DNA of 64,000 bases, from assembly GCF_029433855.1 (NCBI RefSeq), contig NZ_JAROAU010000001.1, positions 869,089 through 933,088 of the forward strand. Reading direction: 5' to 3'. The stretch comes from Candidatus Kosakonia sp. 282A-S69 (lineage in GTDB: Bacteria > Pseudomonadota > Gammaproteobacteria > Enterobacterales > Enterobacteriaceae). A program made the translations under genes and the position numbers. The notes beneath the pieces are model-generated. The model worked only from the letters and a program-made list of their open reading frames with translations, was not told the DNA's origin and made no database searches. Positions 1-9,317 of this stretch are shown here, piece by piece. Positions within the stretch are counted from its first letter, which is position 1. Each line of letters opens with the position of its first letter.

Positions 1-14
1 TTATCCGGCCTACG
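1..14. repeat. Partial REP-like element at window edge
   Basis: The first 13 bases, TTATCCGGCCTAC, match the conserved end of an enterobacterial REP/BIME palindrome. The other arm lies outside the window, so only the terminal part is seen. It sits downstream of queC, the usual kind of intergenic 3' location. Confidence 0.45.
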
Positions 15-41
15 GGAGTGGTGCGGATTTGTTGGTCAGGT

Positions 42-737
42 TTATTTCAATCCGGTTTTTGCTTTCATGGCGCTCAGCACTGCCGCTTTATCGGCAACGT
101 ACTGCTGTAACCCATTGGCGCGTAAATGGCACGCCGCGCAATGGCCGCAACCATCGCCTTTAATGCCGTTATAACAGGTCAGGGTTTCGCTGCGCACCAG
201 ATCCAGCGCGCCCCAGTAATCCGCCAGCGCCCATGTCTGCGCTTTATCGATCCACATCAGTGGCGTTTCAAAGCGGATATCTTTCGCCAGACCAAGGCTC
301 ACCGCGTGATTAAGCGCCTTCACAAACTCATCGCGGCAGTCCGGGTAGCCGGAAAAATCGGTCTCGCACACACCGGTGATCACCGCTTCTGCCTGCACCT
401 GGTAGGCATATACCGCCGCGAGGGTCAGAAAGAGAATATTGCGTCCGGGAACAAAGGTGTTCGGGATGCCGTCCGCGCTCTCTTCATAATCCGGTACCGG
501 AATACTGTCCCGCGTCAGGCTGCTCACGGCCAGTTCGTTAAGCAGCGTCACATCCAGCACTTTATGCGCCCGCGCCCCCAGCTTTTGCGCCAGTTTGCGC
601 GCGACGTCGATCTCAGCGCGATGGCGCTGACCATAATCGAACGTCACGCAATGGACTTCATCATACTGCTGTAACGCCTGCACAAGGCAGGTCGTGGAGT
701 CTTGTCCGCCACTGAAGACGACAACGGCACGTTTCAT
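42..737 (-). CDS. queC: 7-cyano-7-deazaguanine synthase QueC
   Basis: QueC converts 7-carboxy-7-deazaguanine to preQ0 with ATP and ammonia in the cytoplasmic queuosine pathway. The N-terminus carries the PP-loop ATP-pyrophosphatase motif ([10 protein letters not shown]) and the C-terminus a zinc-binding cysteine cluster ([17 protein letters not shown]). The 231-aa length is normal for the family. I chose the ATG at 737 because AGGA stands eight bases upstream; an in-frame start five codons earlier lacks a comparable site. The next gene upstream on the same strand, ybaE, ends 65 bases away. Confidence 0.96.
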   Translation of the reverse strand: MKRAVVVFSGGQDSTTCLVQALQQYDEVHCVTFDYGQRHRAEIDVARKLAQKLGARAHKVLDVTLLNELAVSSLTRDSIPVPDYEESADGIPNTFVPGRNILFLTLAAVYAYQVQAEAVITGVCETDFSGYPDCRDEFVKALNHAVSLGLAKDIRFETPLMWIDKAQTWALADYWGALDLVRSETLTCYNGIKGDGCGHCAACHLRANGLQQYVADKAAVLSAMKAKTGLK

Positions 738-802
738 AATTATTCCTGACATTTATACAAAAAAGGTATGGTAGCGCGTGAGTCAGGCAGCGACCAGCTT
801 CT

Positions 803-2506
803 TCACGCCGACGTCGACGGGGCCGGAAGCCAGGCCTCGGTAAACTCAAACCAGCCGCGGCGATTAACCTCGATCCCCTCGACGCCCGGCGGCGCGCTAA
901 TGCGGTAGTGGTAATTAAAGAGCGGCGTCAGCAGCGCCCCGGTCATTAACGTATCAAAGAGCGCTTTTAACGCCGCGATACGCGCCCACTCGTCGGCCTG
1001 GCGCTGTACCGCATCCAGCGTCGCCTGCAGATGCGCGAACTGCGCGCGGCCAAGCAGGTTCGGCCACAGCGGATCGCAGCGCAGCCACTGCTCCAGGGTG
1101 TACTCCGGTGCTTCGCCAATCAGCCTGTCGCCCATCACCAAATCCGCCGCCGCAAGTTCTCTGCACCCCTCCCAGCTTTTACCGTCATGAAAGATCACCG
1201 TCAGCTCGCAGCCGAGCACGGCAAGATAGGCTTTAAGCTGCTGCGCCATGGTGTGCAACTCCACCGGCAGATGGTAGATAAGCGTCAGTTTCGCAGGCAG
1301 GGCGACATCTTCTTCGGGCCAGCCGGGAATATGCCAACCGGGCAGTAATTCTCCACTCGGAGTAATCAGTCCCTCATCCAGCGGCAGCGTCTGCAGAAGT
1401 GAGGTGTGATGAATAATCTGCACCAGACGGCGCGCCTGCGCCGGACTCAGCCGCGCGCCTGGCCGTAGAGCGAGATAGCAAAAACCGAGGCTGATGCTAT
1501 TACTGACCGGTTGCAGATGGCGCAACTCCCCCGGCTCGCCGATGGCGATCTGCACCGGATGGCGGCAGCTGGTGCCTAAATCCTCATCAAAAAGCTGCGG
1601 CGCAATCCAGTACTCGACCGCTTTCAGCAGCGGATGCCCGAGGTGGTAGTGATCGTGGCTCTCAAGGCGCACCAGTTCGTCGCTGAAGATGGCAAGGCGA
1701 AACGGACCGGTGCCAATCTGCGGATGAGACGGGTGCGCCAGGCGGCTACCGTAGCTCGCCAGCCGGTGCGCCAGCCAGTAATCGGGGCGATGCAGCTGAA
1801 AGGTCATGCACCATGGATGGGTGAGAGTAATGCGTTCGACGCTGGCGAAAAGGGTTCGTAGCGCGGGCAGATCGAGGAGGGCGACAAGCTGCGCATGCAG
1901 CTGCGCGGCGGTGACCGCATCGCCATTGTGCCAGTGCAGCGTGGCGTGAAGATAAAAACGCCAGTACAGGCCATCCTCACTGATCTCCCAGTGGTGCGCC
2001 AGGTCGGTCTGCGGTAACGCGCTGCGGCTGATAAAGCGCGTCAGCCCGCTAAAGATCTGCCCGGCCAGGTGCTGCTCCGCCCGCCCTGCGAGAAAACCCG
2101 GTAATAAAGGCTCCAGAGGGCGATAGTAGGGAATGCGCAGAGTCGGCGTTTCATTCTGCCACAGCCCGCCGAGGTAGGGGTTGAGCAGCGCACGCAAATC
2201 CGCAGGATCCAGCTCGGCGAGCGCCAGCGCGTTGTGCTGCTGCCCGGCGGTCAGCGCTTGCTCCAGCATCTCGCGGCGTAGCCGCTCCGGCGTCACACAG
2301 AAATGCAGCGCGCCGCGTTTGCCGCGCCCGGATTGCGCCCGCCATGTTAACCAACCGGCGGCCTGCATCTGGCGCAGCAGTGTGCGCATATGGCGTTCGC
2401 TGCAGTAGCAGCGCAGGGCCAGCTCGCTAATGTTTACCGTCTGATCCTCGCCGGCAGAGGGCGACCAGAGACGCTGAAATTGGTTAAGGCGGTTAAGTAA
2501 TCTCAT
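803..2506 (-). CDS. ybaE: SgrR-family transcriptional regulator YbaE
   Basis: This 567-aa protein is collinear with E. coli YbaE, a relative of SgrR. The first ~115 residues form a winged-helix DNA-binding region (RLLNRLNQFQRLW at the start, SERHMRTLLRQMQ in the helix-turn-helix). The rest is an SBP_bac_5-type solute-binding domain (IGTGPFRL, ESHDHYHLGHPLL), so it probably senses a small ligand in the cytoplasm. The ligand and targets are unknown. The ATG at 2506 matches the E. coli start; a TTG four codons upstream is the alternative. Confidence 0.9.
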   Translation of the reverse strand: MRLLNRLNQFQRLWSPSAGEDQTVNISELALRCYCSERHMRTLLRQMQAAGWLTWRAQSGRGKRGALHFCVTPERLRREMLEQALTAGQQHNALALAELDPADLRALLNPYLGGLWQNETPTLRIPYYRPLEPLLPGFLAGRAEQHLAGQIFSGLTRFISRSALPQTDLAHHWEISEDGLYWRFYLHATLHWHNGDAVTAAQLHAQLVALLDLPALRTLFASVERITLTHPWCMTFQLHRPDYWLAHRLASYGSRLAHPSHPQIGTGPFRLAIFSDELVRLESHDHYHLGHPLLKAVEYWIAPQLFDEDLGTSCRHPVQIAIGEPGELRHLQPVSNSISLGFCYLALRPGARLSPAQARRLVQIIHHTSLLQTLPLDEGLITPSGELLPGWHIPGWPEEDVALPAKLTLIYHLPVELHTMAQQLKAYLAVLGCELTVIFHDGKSWEGCRELAAADLVMGDRLIGEAPEYTLEQWLRCDPLWPNLLGRAQFAHLQATLDAVQRQADEWARIAALKALFDTLMTGALLTPLFNYHYRISAPPGVEGIEVNRRGWFEFTEAWLPAPSTSA

Positions 2507-2604
2507 AACCCGGAACAATAATTTCTATCTATTCACTATTACTTCCGTATATCCCACGCAATACTGAAACACAACCTAACAGCATCAGAACTGGAGAGTA
2601 GATC

Positions 2605-3423
2605 ATGGCGCGTCTGGTCGCTTTTGATATGGATGGCACCCTGCTTATGCCCGACCATCGTTTAGGCGATCAAACGCTGGCGGCGTTGCGGCGCTTACAT
2701 GAGCGGGAGATTACGCTGGCCTTTGCCACCGGTCGGCACGCGCTGGAGATGCAGCGCGTTGTGCAGCATATCGGCCTCAATGCGTTTCTCATCACCGGCA
2801 ACGGTACGCGCATCCACTCCTTAAAGGGCGAGCTGCTCCATCGCCAGGATCTCGATCCGCAGGTGGTAGACCGCGTGCTGCACAGCCGCTGGGAGACCTC
2901 TGCTTCGCTACACGTGTTTAATGATTCCGGCTGGCTCACCGATAAGCCGATGCCGGAGGCGCTACAGGCGCATCTCTTCAGTGATTTTGGCTACCAGATT
3001 GTGGATCTTAAACGCTTGCCACCCCATGAGGTTGCCAAGATAAGTTTTGTCGGCGATCACGACGATCTCTGCCGCTTGCTGGTGCAGCTTAATGAGCAAA
3101 TTGGCCTCCAGGCACATATCTGCTTCTCGGCGATGGATTGTCTCGAGATCCTGCCGGTGGGCTGCAACAAAGGCGCAGCGCTGGCGGTGCTCACTGCCTC
3201 GTTAGGGCTGACGATGCAAGAGTGTATGGCGTTTGGCGATGCGATGAATGACAGAGAGATGTTAGAGAGCGTCGGCTACGGCATGATCATGGGCAACGCA
3301 ATGCCGCAACTGCGCGCGGCACTGCCGCACTTACCGGTAATCGGGCACTGCCGTAATCAGGCGGTGTCGCACTTTTTGACACACTGGCTGGACACTCCAC
3401 ATCTTCCTTATTCCCCCGAATGA
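2605..3423 (+). CDS. cof: HMP-PP phosphatase Cof (HAD family)
   Basis: Cof is a haloacid-dehalogenase-superfamily phosphatase that hydrolyses the thiamine intermediate HMP-pyrophosphate and some sugar phosphates. HAD motif I is FDMDGTLL at residues 7-14 (nucleophile Asp8, general acid Asp10), and motif IV is [11 protein letters not shown] near residue 212. The cap between them is of the Cof/type IIB kind. Length (272 aa) and position next to ybaE match E. coli. A GGAG element sits ahead of the ATG, and a strong terminator follows 17 bases after the stop. Confidence 0.95.
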   Translation: MARLVAFDMDGTLLMPDHRLGDQTLAALRRLHEREITLAFATGRHALEMQRVVQHIGLNAFLITGNGTRIHSLKGELLHRQDLDPQVVDRVLHSRWETSASLHVFNDSGWLTDKPMPEALQAHLFSDFGYQIVDLKRLPPHEVAKISFVGDHDDLCRLLVQLNEQIGLQAHICFSAMDCLEILPVGCNKGAALAVLTASLGLTMQECMAFGDAMNDREMLESVGYGMIMGNAMPQLRAALPHLPVIGHCRNQAVSHFLTHWLDTPHLPYSPE

Positions 3424-3440
3424 AAAGATATTGCCAGCGA

Positions 3441-3465
3441 GCCGGGTGTTAACCCGGCTTTTTTT
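3441..3465 (+). terminator. Rho-independent terminator of cof
   Basis: A 7-bp perfect stem GCCGGGT/ACCCGGC with a four-base loop is followed directly by a run of seven T. It separates cof from the convergent PLP enzyme gene. Confidence 0.9.
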
Positions 3466-3479
3466 GTCTGTAGCCATTG

Positions 3480-4532
3480 CTATTGCGGTGAGGTAAGCAG
3501 GGCGATCTGCGCTTTCCACGGTTCGATATCGCCGAGGTTCGCCGCTACCCATTGCGGGTTGTAGTAGGTTTCAAGATAGCGCTCGCCGCTGTCGCACAGC
3601 AGGGTGACGATCGAGCCATTGCGTCCTTCCTCACGCATCTGCGCCGCACGCTGTAACGCCCCCCACATATTGGTGCCGGTAGAGGCACCCACTTTGCGGC
3701 CAAGCTGCGTCTCCAGCCACTGGGCGGTAGCAACGCTGGCGGCATCCGGCACACGCAGCATCTCATCAACCACATCGGCAATAAACGACGGCTCGACGCG
3801 CGGGCGACCAATGCCTTCGATTTTGCTGCCGACTGGGCTGCGTAGCGAGCTGTCGCGCTGCTGCCAGTAGTCAAAGAAGACGGAATTCTCCGGATCAACC
3901 ACCACCAGGCGCGTGTCGTAACCCTGGCAGCGAATATAGCGGCCAATGGTTGCCGAGGTGCCGCCCGTCCCGGCGCTCATCACAATCGCTTCTGGCACCG
4001 AATGCGGCTCGTTTTTCATCTGGCGGAAAATGCTATCGGCAATGTTGTTATTGCCGCGCCAGTCCGTCGCGCGCTCAGCGAAGGTGAACTGATCCATATA
4101 GTGACCGTTCAGCTCTTTTGCCAGCCGCTCTGATTCGGCATAGATCTCGCAGGCGCTGTCGACAAAGTGGCAGCGGCCGCCGTAAAACTCGATCTGTTCC
4201 ACTTTGCGTTTCGCCGTGCAGTAAGGCATCACGGCGATAAAGGGCAGCCCGAGCAGGCGCGCAAACCAGGCTTCTGATATGGCGGTGGAGCCGGACGAGG
4301 CCTCAATAATCGTGGTGCCTTCCTTGATCCAGCCGTTGCACAAGCCGTAGAGAAACAGCGAGCGCGCAAGGCGGTGCTTCAGGCTGCCGGTGGGATGCGT
4401 GCTTTCATCTTTTAAGTAGAGGTTGATGCCCGGAAAACCCGTCAGCGTCAGGCGGATAAGGTGGGTATCCGCAGAGCGCTGCGCGTCGGCATTGATTTCA
4501 TTAATCGCGTATTTGACCCAGCTGTTGTTCAT
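3480..4532 (-). CDS. PLP-dependent cysteine synthase-like enzyme
   Basis: A 350-aa fold-type II PLP enzyme of the cysteine synthase/cystathionine beta-synthase family. The Schiff-base lysine is Lys52 in PTGSLKHR, the substrate-binding loop is SSGSTAIS, and the glycine-rich phosphate-binding loop is [12 protein letters not shown]. It lies head-to-head with decR, whose E. coli product activates genes for cysteine breakdown. A cysteine desulfhydrase or related beta-eliminating role is therefore a reasonable inference, though synthase activity cannot be excluded. The long open frame extends upstream into decR, but the ATG at 4532 has a GGAAC ribosome site and begins the family-like sequence. Confidence 0.85.
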   Translation of the reverse strand: MNNSWVKYAINEINADAQRSADTHLIRLTLTGFPGINLYLKDESTHPTGSLKHRLARSLFLYGLCNGWIKEGTTIIEASSGSTAISEAWFARLLGLPFIAVMPYCTAKRKVEQIEFYGGRCHFVDSACEIYAESERLAKELNGHYMDQFTFAERATDWRGNNNIADSIFRQMKNEPHSVPEAIVMSAGTGGTSATIGRYIRCQGYDTRLVVVDPENSVFFDYWQQRDSSLRSPVGSKIEGIGRPRVEPSFIADVVDEMLRVPDAASVATAQWLETQLGRKVGASTGTNMWGALQRAAQMREEGRNGSIVTLLCDSGERYLETYYNPQWVAANLGDIEPWKAQIALLTSPQ

Positions 4533-4560
4533 GATGCTGTTCCGTTTGTCATTTTGTGCC

Positions 4561-4616
4561 CAGTCTAGCGAAAGGCGAAGAAAAAAAGGTTGCCATTTCG
4601 CCTTTGCGGTAGACTG
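4561..4616. promoter_or_regulatory. Large nested inverted repeat, candidate DecR operator
   Basis: In the 115-bp gap between the divergent PLP gene and decR, CAGTCTA (4561-4567) pairs with TAGACTG (4610-4616). Inside it, AAAGGCGAA (4571-4579) pairs with TTCGCCTTT (4597-4605) around a common centre near 4588. Both starts flank it, so it is well placed for an Lrp-type regulator controlling both genes. Binding by DecR is inferred. Confidence 0.6.
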
Positions 4617-4647
4617 TTTAGAGAAAAATTTTCTAACGGAGCAGGGG

Positions 4648-5106
4648 ATGTTAGATAAAATTGACCGCAAGCTGCTGGCGTTATTGCAGCAGGATTGTTC
4701 GCTCTCTTTGCAGGCGCTGGCTGATGCCGTTAATCTGACCACCACTCCGTGCTGGAAACGGCTGAAAAAACTGGAAGATGACGGTATCTTACTGCGCCGC
4801 GTGGCGGTGCTGGATGCGGAAAAACTCGGGCTGGGGCTGACGGCCTTTGTGCTGATCAAAACCCAGCATCACAGCAGCGACTGGTATAACCGCTTCGTCA
4901 GCGAAGTGACACAGCTCCCGGAAGTGCTAGGCTTTTGGCGTATGGCTGGCGAGTACGATTACCTGTTGCGCGTCCAGGTGGCAGACATGAAACGCTATGA
5001 TGACTTCTATAAGAAGCTGGTCAACAGCGTTCCGGGGCTCTCGGATGTCACCTCCAGCTTCGCCATGGAACAGATAAAATACACCACGGCTTTGCCCATT
5101 GAATAA
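4648..5106 (+). CDS. decR: Lrp/AsnC-family cysteine-responsive regulator DecR
   Basis: This 152-aa protein (YbaO/DecR) matches the E. coli protein almost throughout. It has an N-terminal helix-turn-helix ([21 protein letters not shown] region) and a C-terminal RAM ligand-binding domain ([17 protein letters not shown]). In E. coli it activates cysteine detoxification genes in response to cysteine. The true start is the ATG at 4648, preceded by GGAGCAGGGG; upstream in-frame codons belong to the opposite-strand neighbour's leader. The adjacent divergent PLP enzyme is a likely additional target here. Confidence 0.94.
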   Translation: MLDKIDRKLLALLQQDCSLSLQALADAVNLTTTPCWKRLKKLEDDGILLRRVAVLDAEKLGLGLTAFVLIKTQHHSSDWYNRFVSEVTQLPEVLGFWRMAGEYDYLLRVQVADMKRYDDFYKKLVNSVPGLSDVTSSFAMEQIKYTTALPIE

Positions 5107-5158
5107 CCCTTCCGGCGGTTAACCGACCGTCGGCAATTCACGTTCAGGATGTAACCGC

Positions 5159-6922
5159 GTGCGATTATTTGCTCAGTTAGGCTGGTATTTTCGTCGGGAG
5201 TGGCAGCGCTACCTCGGCGCCGTCGCCTTACTTATCATTATTGCTATCTTGCAGCTGATCCCGCCAAAAGTGGTGGGGATTGTGGTGGATGGCGTCACCC
5301 AGAAGCAGTTTACCCATCAGCAGGTGTGGATATGGGTGGCGGCGCTGGTAGCGATAGCCGTCGTCACCTATCTGCTGCGGTATGTCTGGCGTGTCTGGCT
5401 TTTCGGTGCCTCTTATCAACTCGCCGTCGAGCTGCGCGAAGATTTTTATCGCCAGCTCAGCCGCCAGCACCCGGAATTTTACCTGCGTCACCGTACCGGC
5501 GATTTAATGGCGCGCGCCACCAATGACGTTGACCGTGTGGTGTTTGCCGCCGGCGAAGGCGTTTTAACGTTGGTTGATTCGCTGGTGATGGGCTGCGTGG
5601 TGCTGATCGTGATGGCGACGCAAATCAGCTGGCAGTTAACGCTGCTGTCGTTATTGCCGATGCCCATTATGGCGCTGGTGATCAAGCGCTACGGCGATCA
5701 GCTGCACAGCCGTTTCAAAGCGGCGCAGGCGGCCTTCTCTGCGTTAAACGATCGCACCCAGGAGAGCATGACCAGCATCCGCATGATCAAAGCCTTTGGC
5801 CTGGAAGATCGCCAGTCGGCGCTCTTCGGCAGCGAAGCGGCGGATACCGGAGCGAAAAACATGCGCGTGGCGCGCGTCGATGCGCGCTTCGACCCGACTA
5901 TCTATATCGCCATCGGCATGGCAAACATGCTGGCGATTGGCGGCGGCAGTTGGATGGTGGTGCATGGTTCGTTGACCCTCGGCGAGCTGACCAGTTTTGC
6001 TATGTACCTTGGGCTGATGATCTGGCCGATGCTGGCGCTGGCGTGGATGTTCAACATCGTCGAGCGCGGCAGCGCCGCCTACAGCCGCATCCGCGATATG
6101 CTGGCGGAAGCGCCGGTGGTGAACGACGGTACGGAAAGCGTGCCCGCCGAACGCGGCACCTTAACGCTCTCAATCCGCGAGTTTCACTATCCGCAAACCG
6201 ACGGCGCGGCGCTGGTCAATGTCAGCGCGACCCTTGAACCGGGTCAGATGCTCGGCATCTGCGGCCCGACCGGCGCGGGCAAAAGTACGCTGCTGGCGCT
6301 TATTCAGCGCCATTTTGATGTCGATGCGGGCGATATCCGCTTCCACGATATTCCGCTCACGCAGCTGAAGCTGGACAGCTGGCGCAGCCGTCTTGCGGTC
6401 GTCAACCAGACGCCGTTTCTCTTCTCCGACACCATCGGCAATAACATCGCCCTTGGCAGGCCAGGTGCCACGCAGGAGGAGATTGAGCATGTGGCGAAGC
6501 TTGCCAGCGTGCATGACGATATTCTGCGGCTGCCGCAGGGCTACGACACCGAAGTGGGCGAACGCGGCGTGATGCTCTCCGGCGGGCAGAAACAGCGTAT
6601 CTCCATCGCTCGTGCGCTGCTGCTGAATGCCGAAATCCTGGTTCTTGATGATGCCCTCTCCGCGGTGGATGGGCGCACAGAACACCAGATTTTGCACAAC
6701 CTGCGCCAGTGGGGCGAAGGCCGCACCGTGATTATCAGCGCGCATCGCCTGTCGGCGCTGACGGAGGCGAGTGAGATTATTGTTATGCAACATGGCCATA
6801 TCGCCCAGCGTGGCCAACATGAGCAGCTCGCGCGCCAGCCTGGCTGGTATCGCGACATGTACCGGTATCAGCAGCTGGAAGCGGCGCTGGACGATCATCC
6901 GCAGGAGACCCAGCATGCGTAA
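5159..6922 (+). CDS. mdlA: ABC exporter half-transporter MdlA
   Basis: A 587-aa multidrug-type ABC half-transporter. Six membrane segments fill residues 1-300, followed by an ATPase domain with Walker [10 protein letters not shown] (~368), signature LSGGQKQR (~471) and Walker [10 protein letters not shown] (~493). It probably works as a heterodimer with MdlB in the inner membrane; the physiological substrate is not established. Translation starts at a GTG with AGGA nine bases ahead, giving the same N-terminus as E. coli (MRLFAQL). The 3' end overlaps mdlB by eight bases. Confidence 0.95.
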   Translation: MRLFAQLGWYFRREWQRYLGAVALLIIIAILQLIPPKVVGIVVDGVTQKQFTHQQVWIWVAALVAIAVVTYLLRYVWRVWLFGASYQLAVELREDFYRQLSRQHPEFYLRHRTGDLMARATNDVDRVVFAAGEGVLTLVDSLVMGCVVLIVMATQISWQLTLLSLLPMPIMALVIKRYGDQLHSRFKAAQAAFSALNDRTQESMTSIRMIKAFGLEDRQSALFGSEAADTGAKNMRVARVDARFDPTIYIAIGMANMLAIGGGSWMVVHGSLTLGELTSFAMYLGLMIWPMLALAWMFNIVERGSAAYSRIRDMLAEAPVVNDGTESVPAERGTLTLSIREFHYPQTDGAALVNVSATLEPGQMLGICGPTGAGKSTLLALIQRHFDVDAGDIRFHDIPLTQLKLDSWRSRLAVVNQTPFLFSDTIGNNIALGRPGATQEEIEHVAKLASVHDDILRLPQGYDTEVGERGVMLSGGQKQRISIARALLLNAEILVLDDALSAVDGRTEHQILHNLRQWGEGRTVIISAHRLSALTEASEIIVMQHGHIAQRGQHEQLARQPGWYRDMYRYQQLEAALDDHPQETQHA

Positions 6923-8693
6923 CTTCTCTCGCCAGTGGCCGACGCTGAAACGTCTGCTGGTCTACGGTAAACCGTGGCGCAAGCCGCTCAGCAAAGCGGT
7001 GCTGATGCTGTGGGTGGCGGCGGTTGCCGAAGTCTCCGGCCCGGCACTGATCAGCTACTTTATCGATAATATGGTGGCGAAGAGCTACCTGCCGCTCGCG
7101 CTTATCGCCGGGCTGGCAGCGGCCTATGTCGGCCTGCAACTGCTCGCGGCGGGGCTGCACTATGCCCAGGCGCTGCTCTTTAACCAGGCGGCGGTGGGCG
7201 TGGTGCAGCAGCTGCGCACCGACGTGATGGATGCCGCGCTGCGCCAGCCGCTCAGCGCCTTCGACACCCAGCCGGTAGGACAGATTATCTCGCGCGTGAC
7301 CAACGATACTGAAGTGATCCGCGATCTCTATGTAACGGTGGTCGCCACCGTGCTGCGCAGCGCGGCGCTGATCGGCGCGATGCTGGTGGCGATGTTCAGC
7401 CTCGACTGGCGCATGGCGCTGGTGGCGATGGGCATTTTCCCGGCGGTCATTATCGTGATGCTGCTCTATCAGCGTTTCAGCACGCCGATTGTGCGGCGTA
7501 TGCGCGCCTACCTTGCCGACATTAATGACGGGTTTAACGAGATCATCAACGGCATGAGTGTGATCCAGCAGTTTCGCCAGCAGGCGCGCTTCGGCGAGCG
7601 CATGAGCGAAGCCAGCCGCTCGCACTACCTGGCGCGGATGCAAACTCTGCGCCTTGATGGCTTTCTGCTGCGCCCGCTGCTGAGCCTCTTTTCGGCGCTG
7701 GTGCTCTGCGGGTTGCTGATGCTGTTTGGCTTCTCGACCGTCGGCACGGTGGAGGTTGGGGTGCTGTACGCCTTTATCAGCTATCTCGGCCGTCTTAACG
7801 AGCCGCTGATCGAGCTGACGACGCAGCAGTCGATGCTGCAACAGGCGGTGGTCGCCGGCGAGCGCGTCTTCGAACTGATGGACCGACCGCGGCAGAATTA
7901 CGGCGACGATGAGACGCCGCTGCACAGTGGGGCGATCGACATTGAAAACCTCTCCTTTGCCTACCGCGAAGATCAGCTGGTGTTGCAGGATATCTCTCTG
8001 CATGTTGAACCGCGCAGCTTTGTCGCGTTGGTCGGCCATACCGGCAGCGGTAAAAGCACCCTCGCCAGCCTGCTGATGGGTTACTACCCGTTAACCAAAG
8101 GGGAGATCCGCCTCGACGGTCGCCCGCTGGCCACCCTGGGTCACAGCGCGTTGCGTAAAGGCGTCGCGATGGTGCAGCAAGATCCCGTGGTGCTGGCCGA
8201 CAGCTTCTTTGCCAACGTCACCCTTGGGCGGGAGATCAGCGAAGCGCGCGTCTGGCAGGCGCTGGAGATCGTCCAGCTTGCCGATCTGGCGCGCACCATG
8301 AGCGAAGGGATCTACACTCGCCTCGGTGAGCAGGGGAATAATCTCTCCGTTGGTCAGAAACAGCTGCTGGCGCTGGCGCGCGTGCTGGTTGATGCGCCGC
8401 AGATCCTGATCCTTGATGAAGCAACGGCGAATATCGACTCTGGCACCGAGCAGGCGATCCAGCAGGCGCTGGCGGCGATCCGCGAGAAGACCACGCTGGT
8501 GGTGATTGCGCACCGCTTATCGACCATTGTCGACGCGGAAACTATTCTGGTGCTGCACCGCGGGCAGGCGGTTGAGCGCGGTACCCATCAGCAGCTGCTG
8601 GCGGCGAAAGGGCGCTACTACCAGATGTACCAGCTGCAATTAGCCGGTGAAGAGCTGGCGGCCAGCGCGCGGGAAGAGTCGCTCAGCGCCTGA
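6915..8693 (+). CDS. mdlB: ABC exporter half-transporter MdlB
   Basis: The partner half-transporter of MdlA, 592 aa, with the same layout: N-terminal six-helix membrane domain, then ATPase domain with Walker [10 protein letters not shown] (~373), signature LSVGQKQL (~475) and Walker B ILILDEAT (~497). The LSVGQ signature differs from canonical LSGGQ, and MdlA has an Asp (LDDAL) where MdlB has the catalytic Glu (LDEAT). The pair therefore looks asymmetric, with one consensus and one degenerate ATP site. The ATG at 6915 lies inside the end of mdlA, implying translational coupling. The open frame extends further upstream, but only inside mdlA. Confidence 0.95.
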   Translation: MRNFSRQWPTLKRLLVYGKPWRKPLSKAVLMLWVAAVAEVSGPALISYFIDNMVAKSYLPLALIAGLAAAYVGLQLLAAGLHYAQALLFNQAAVGVVQQLRTDVMDAALRQPLSAFDTQPVGQIISRVTNDTEVIRDLYVTVVATVLRSAALIGAMLVAMFSLDWRMALVAMGIFPAVIIVMLLYQRFSTPIVRRMRAYLADINDGFNEIINGMSVIQQFRQQARFGERMSEASRSHYLARMQTLRLDGFLLRPLLSLFSALVLCGLLMLFGFSTVGTVEVGVLYAFISYLGRLNEPLIELTTQQSMLQQAVVAGERVFELMDRPRQNYGDDETPLHSGAIDIENLSFAYREDQLVLQDISLHVEPRSFVALVGHTGSGKSTLASLLMGYYPLTKGEIRLDGRPLATLGHSALRKGVAMVQQDPVVLADSFFANVTLGREISEARVWQALEIVQLADLARTMSEGIYTRLGEQGNNLSVGQKQLLALARVLVDAPQILILDEATANIDSGTEQAIQQALAAIREKTTLVVIAHRLSTIVDAETILVLHRGQAVERGTHQQLLAAKGRYYQMYQLQLAGEELAASAREESLSA

Positions 8694-8746
8694 TGCACCA
8701 AAATTAAGCACCCGGCGCGCACCAGCGCCCGGTGGTGCAAAAATGT

Positions 8747-8783
8747 AACGCACCATGCACTGTCATGGTGCGTTTTGCTTTTT
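8747..8783 (+). terminator. Hairpin with T-rich tail after mdlB
   Basis: An 11-bp perfect stem (AACGCACCATG / CATGGTGCGTT) with a six-base loop is followed by TTGCTTTTT. It can terminate mdlB transcription. The same bases contain the NtrC-like dyad listed next. Confidence 0.7.
8756..8772. promoter_or_regulatory. NtrC (GlnG) enhancer site upstream of glnK
   Basis: TGCACT-N5-GGTGCG matches the NtrC dyad TGCACC-N5-GGTGCA, about 120 bases upstream of the -24/-12 promoter. A weaker half match ending GGTGCA is at 8723-8739. Spacing is typical of sigma-54 enhancers. Confidence 0.75.
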
Positions 8784-8877
8784 CCCGCCGCGTTCGCCGC
8801 ACCCCTGCGCTTGCGCTGCCCATCACCGCCTCTGGCTTTGTCTCTTTATTGCGCGAAAACGCGCGCCTTCACATTTC

Positions 8878-8892
8878 TGGCACACCCCTTGC
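8878..8892 (+). promoter_or_regulatory. Sigma-54 promoter of glnK-amtB
   Basis: TGGCAC-N5-TTGC is an exact match to the -24/-12 consensus for RNA polymerase sigma-54 and lies 55 bases before the glnK start. With the upstream NtrC site it shows nitrogen-limitation control. Confidence 0.95.
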
Positions 8893-8947
8893 AATACCTT
8901 CCTCATGTTGGCTGCGTCCATTTGCGAATGTCGAGTGAGGGGAATCT

Positions 8948-9286
8948 ATGAAGCTGGTAACCGTGGTGATTAAGCCATTCAAACTTGAAGATGTGCGTGA
9001 AGCGCTCTCTTCGATTGGTATTCAGGGGCTGACCGTGACGGAAGTAAAAGGGTTTGGCCGTCAGAAGGGGCATGCCGAGCTTTACCGCGGTGCGGAATAC
9101 AGCGTCAACTTCCTGCCAAAAGTAAAAATCGACGTAGCGATCGCCGATGATCAGCTTGATGAGGTGATCGATATCATCAGCAAAGCGGCCTACACCGGAA
9201 AAATTGGCGACGGCAAAATTTTCGTTGCTGAACTCGAACGCGTGATCCGTATTCGTACCGGCGAAGCCGACGAAGCGGCGCTGTAA
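8948..9286 (+). CDS. glnK: Nitrogen regulatory PII protein GlnK
   Basis: A 112-aa PII signal protein that trimerises, binds ATP/ADP and 2-oxoglutarate, and blocks AmtB when nitrogen is plentiful. The T-loop uridylylation site Tyr51 is intact in ELYRGAEYSVNF, and the PII C-terminal signature (TGKIGDGKIFV) is present. It precedes amtB by about 30 bases in the conserved operon and is driven by the sigma-54 promoter at 8878-8892. Length and sequence identify GlnK rather than GlnB mainly by context. Confidence 0.97.
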   Translation: MKLVTVVIKPFKLEDVREALSSIGIQGLTVTEVKGFGRQKGHAELYRGAEYSVNFLPKVKIDVAIADDQLDEVIDIISKAAYTGKIGDGKIFVAELERVIRIRTGEADEAAL

Positions 9287-9317
9287 TAGCTGACACACAG
9301 TGATAGGGATCGGAAAA

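Noticed and set aside
6783-8039. 418-aa open frame antisense to mdlB
   Set aside because: Same type of shadow: His/Arg/Gln-rich and fully covered by an unmistakable ABC transporter gene.
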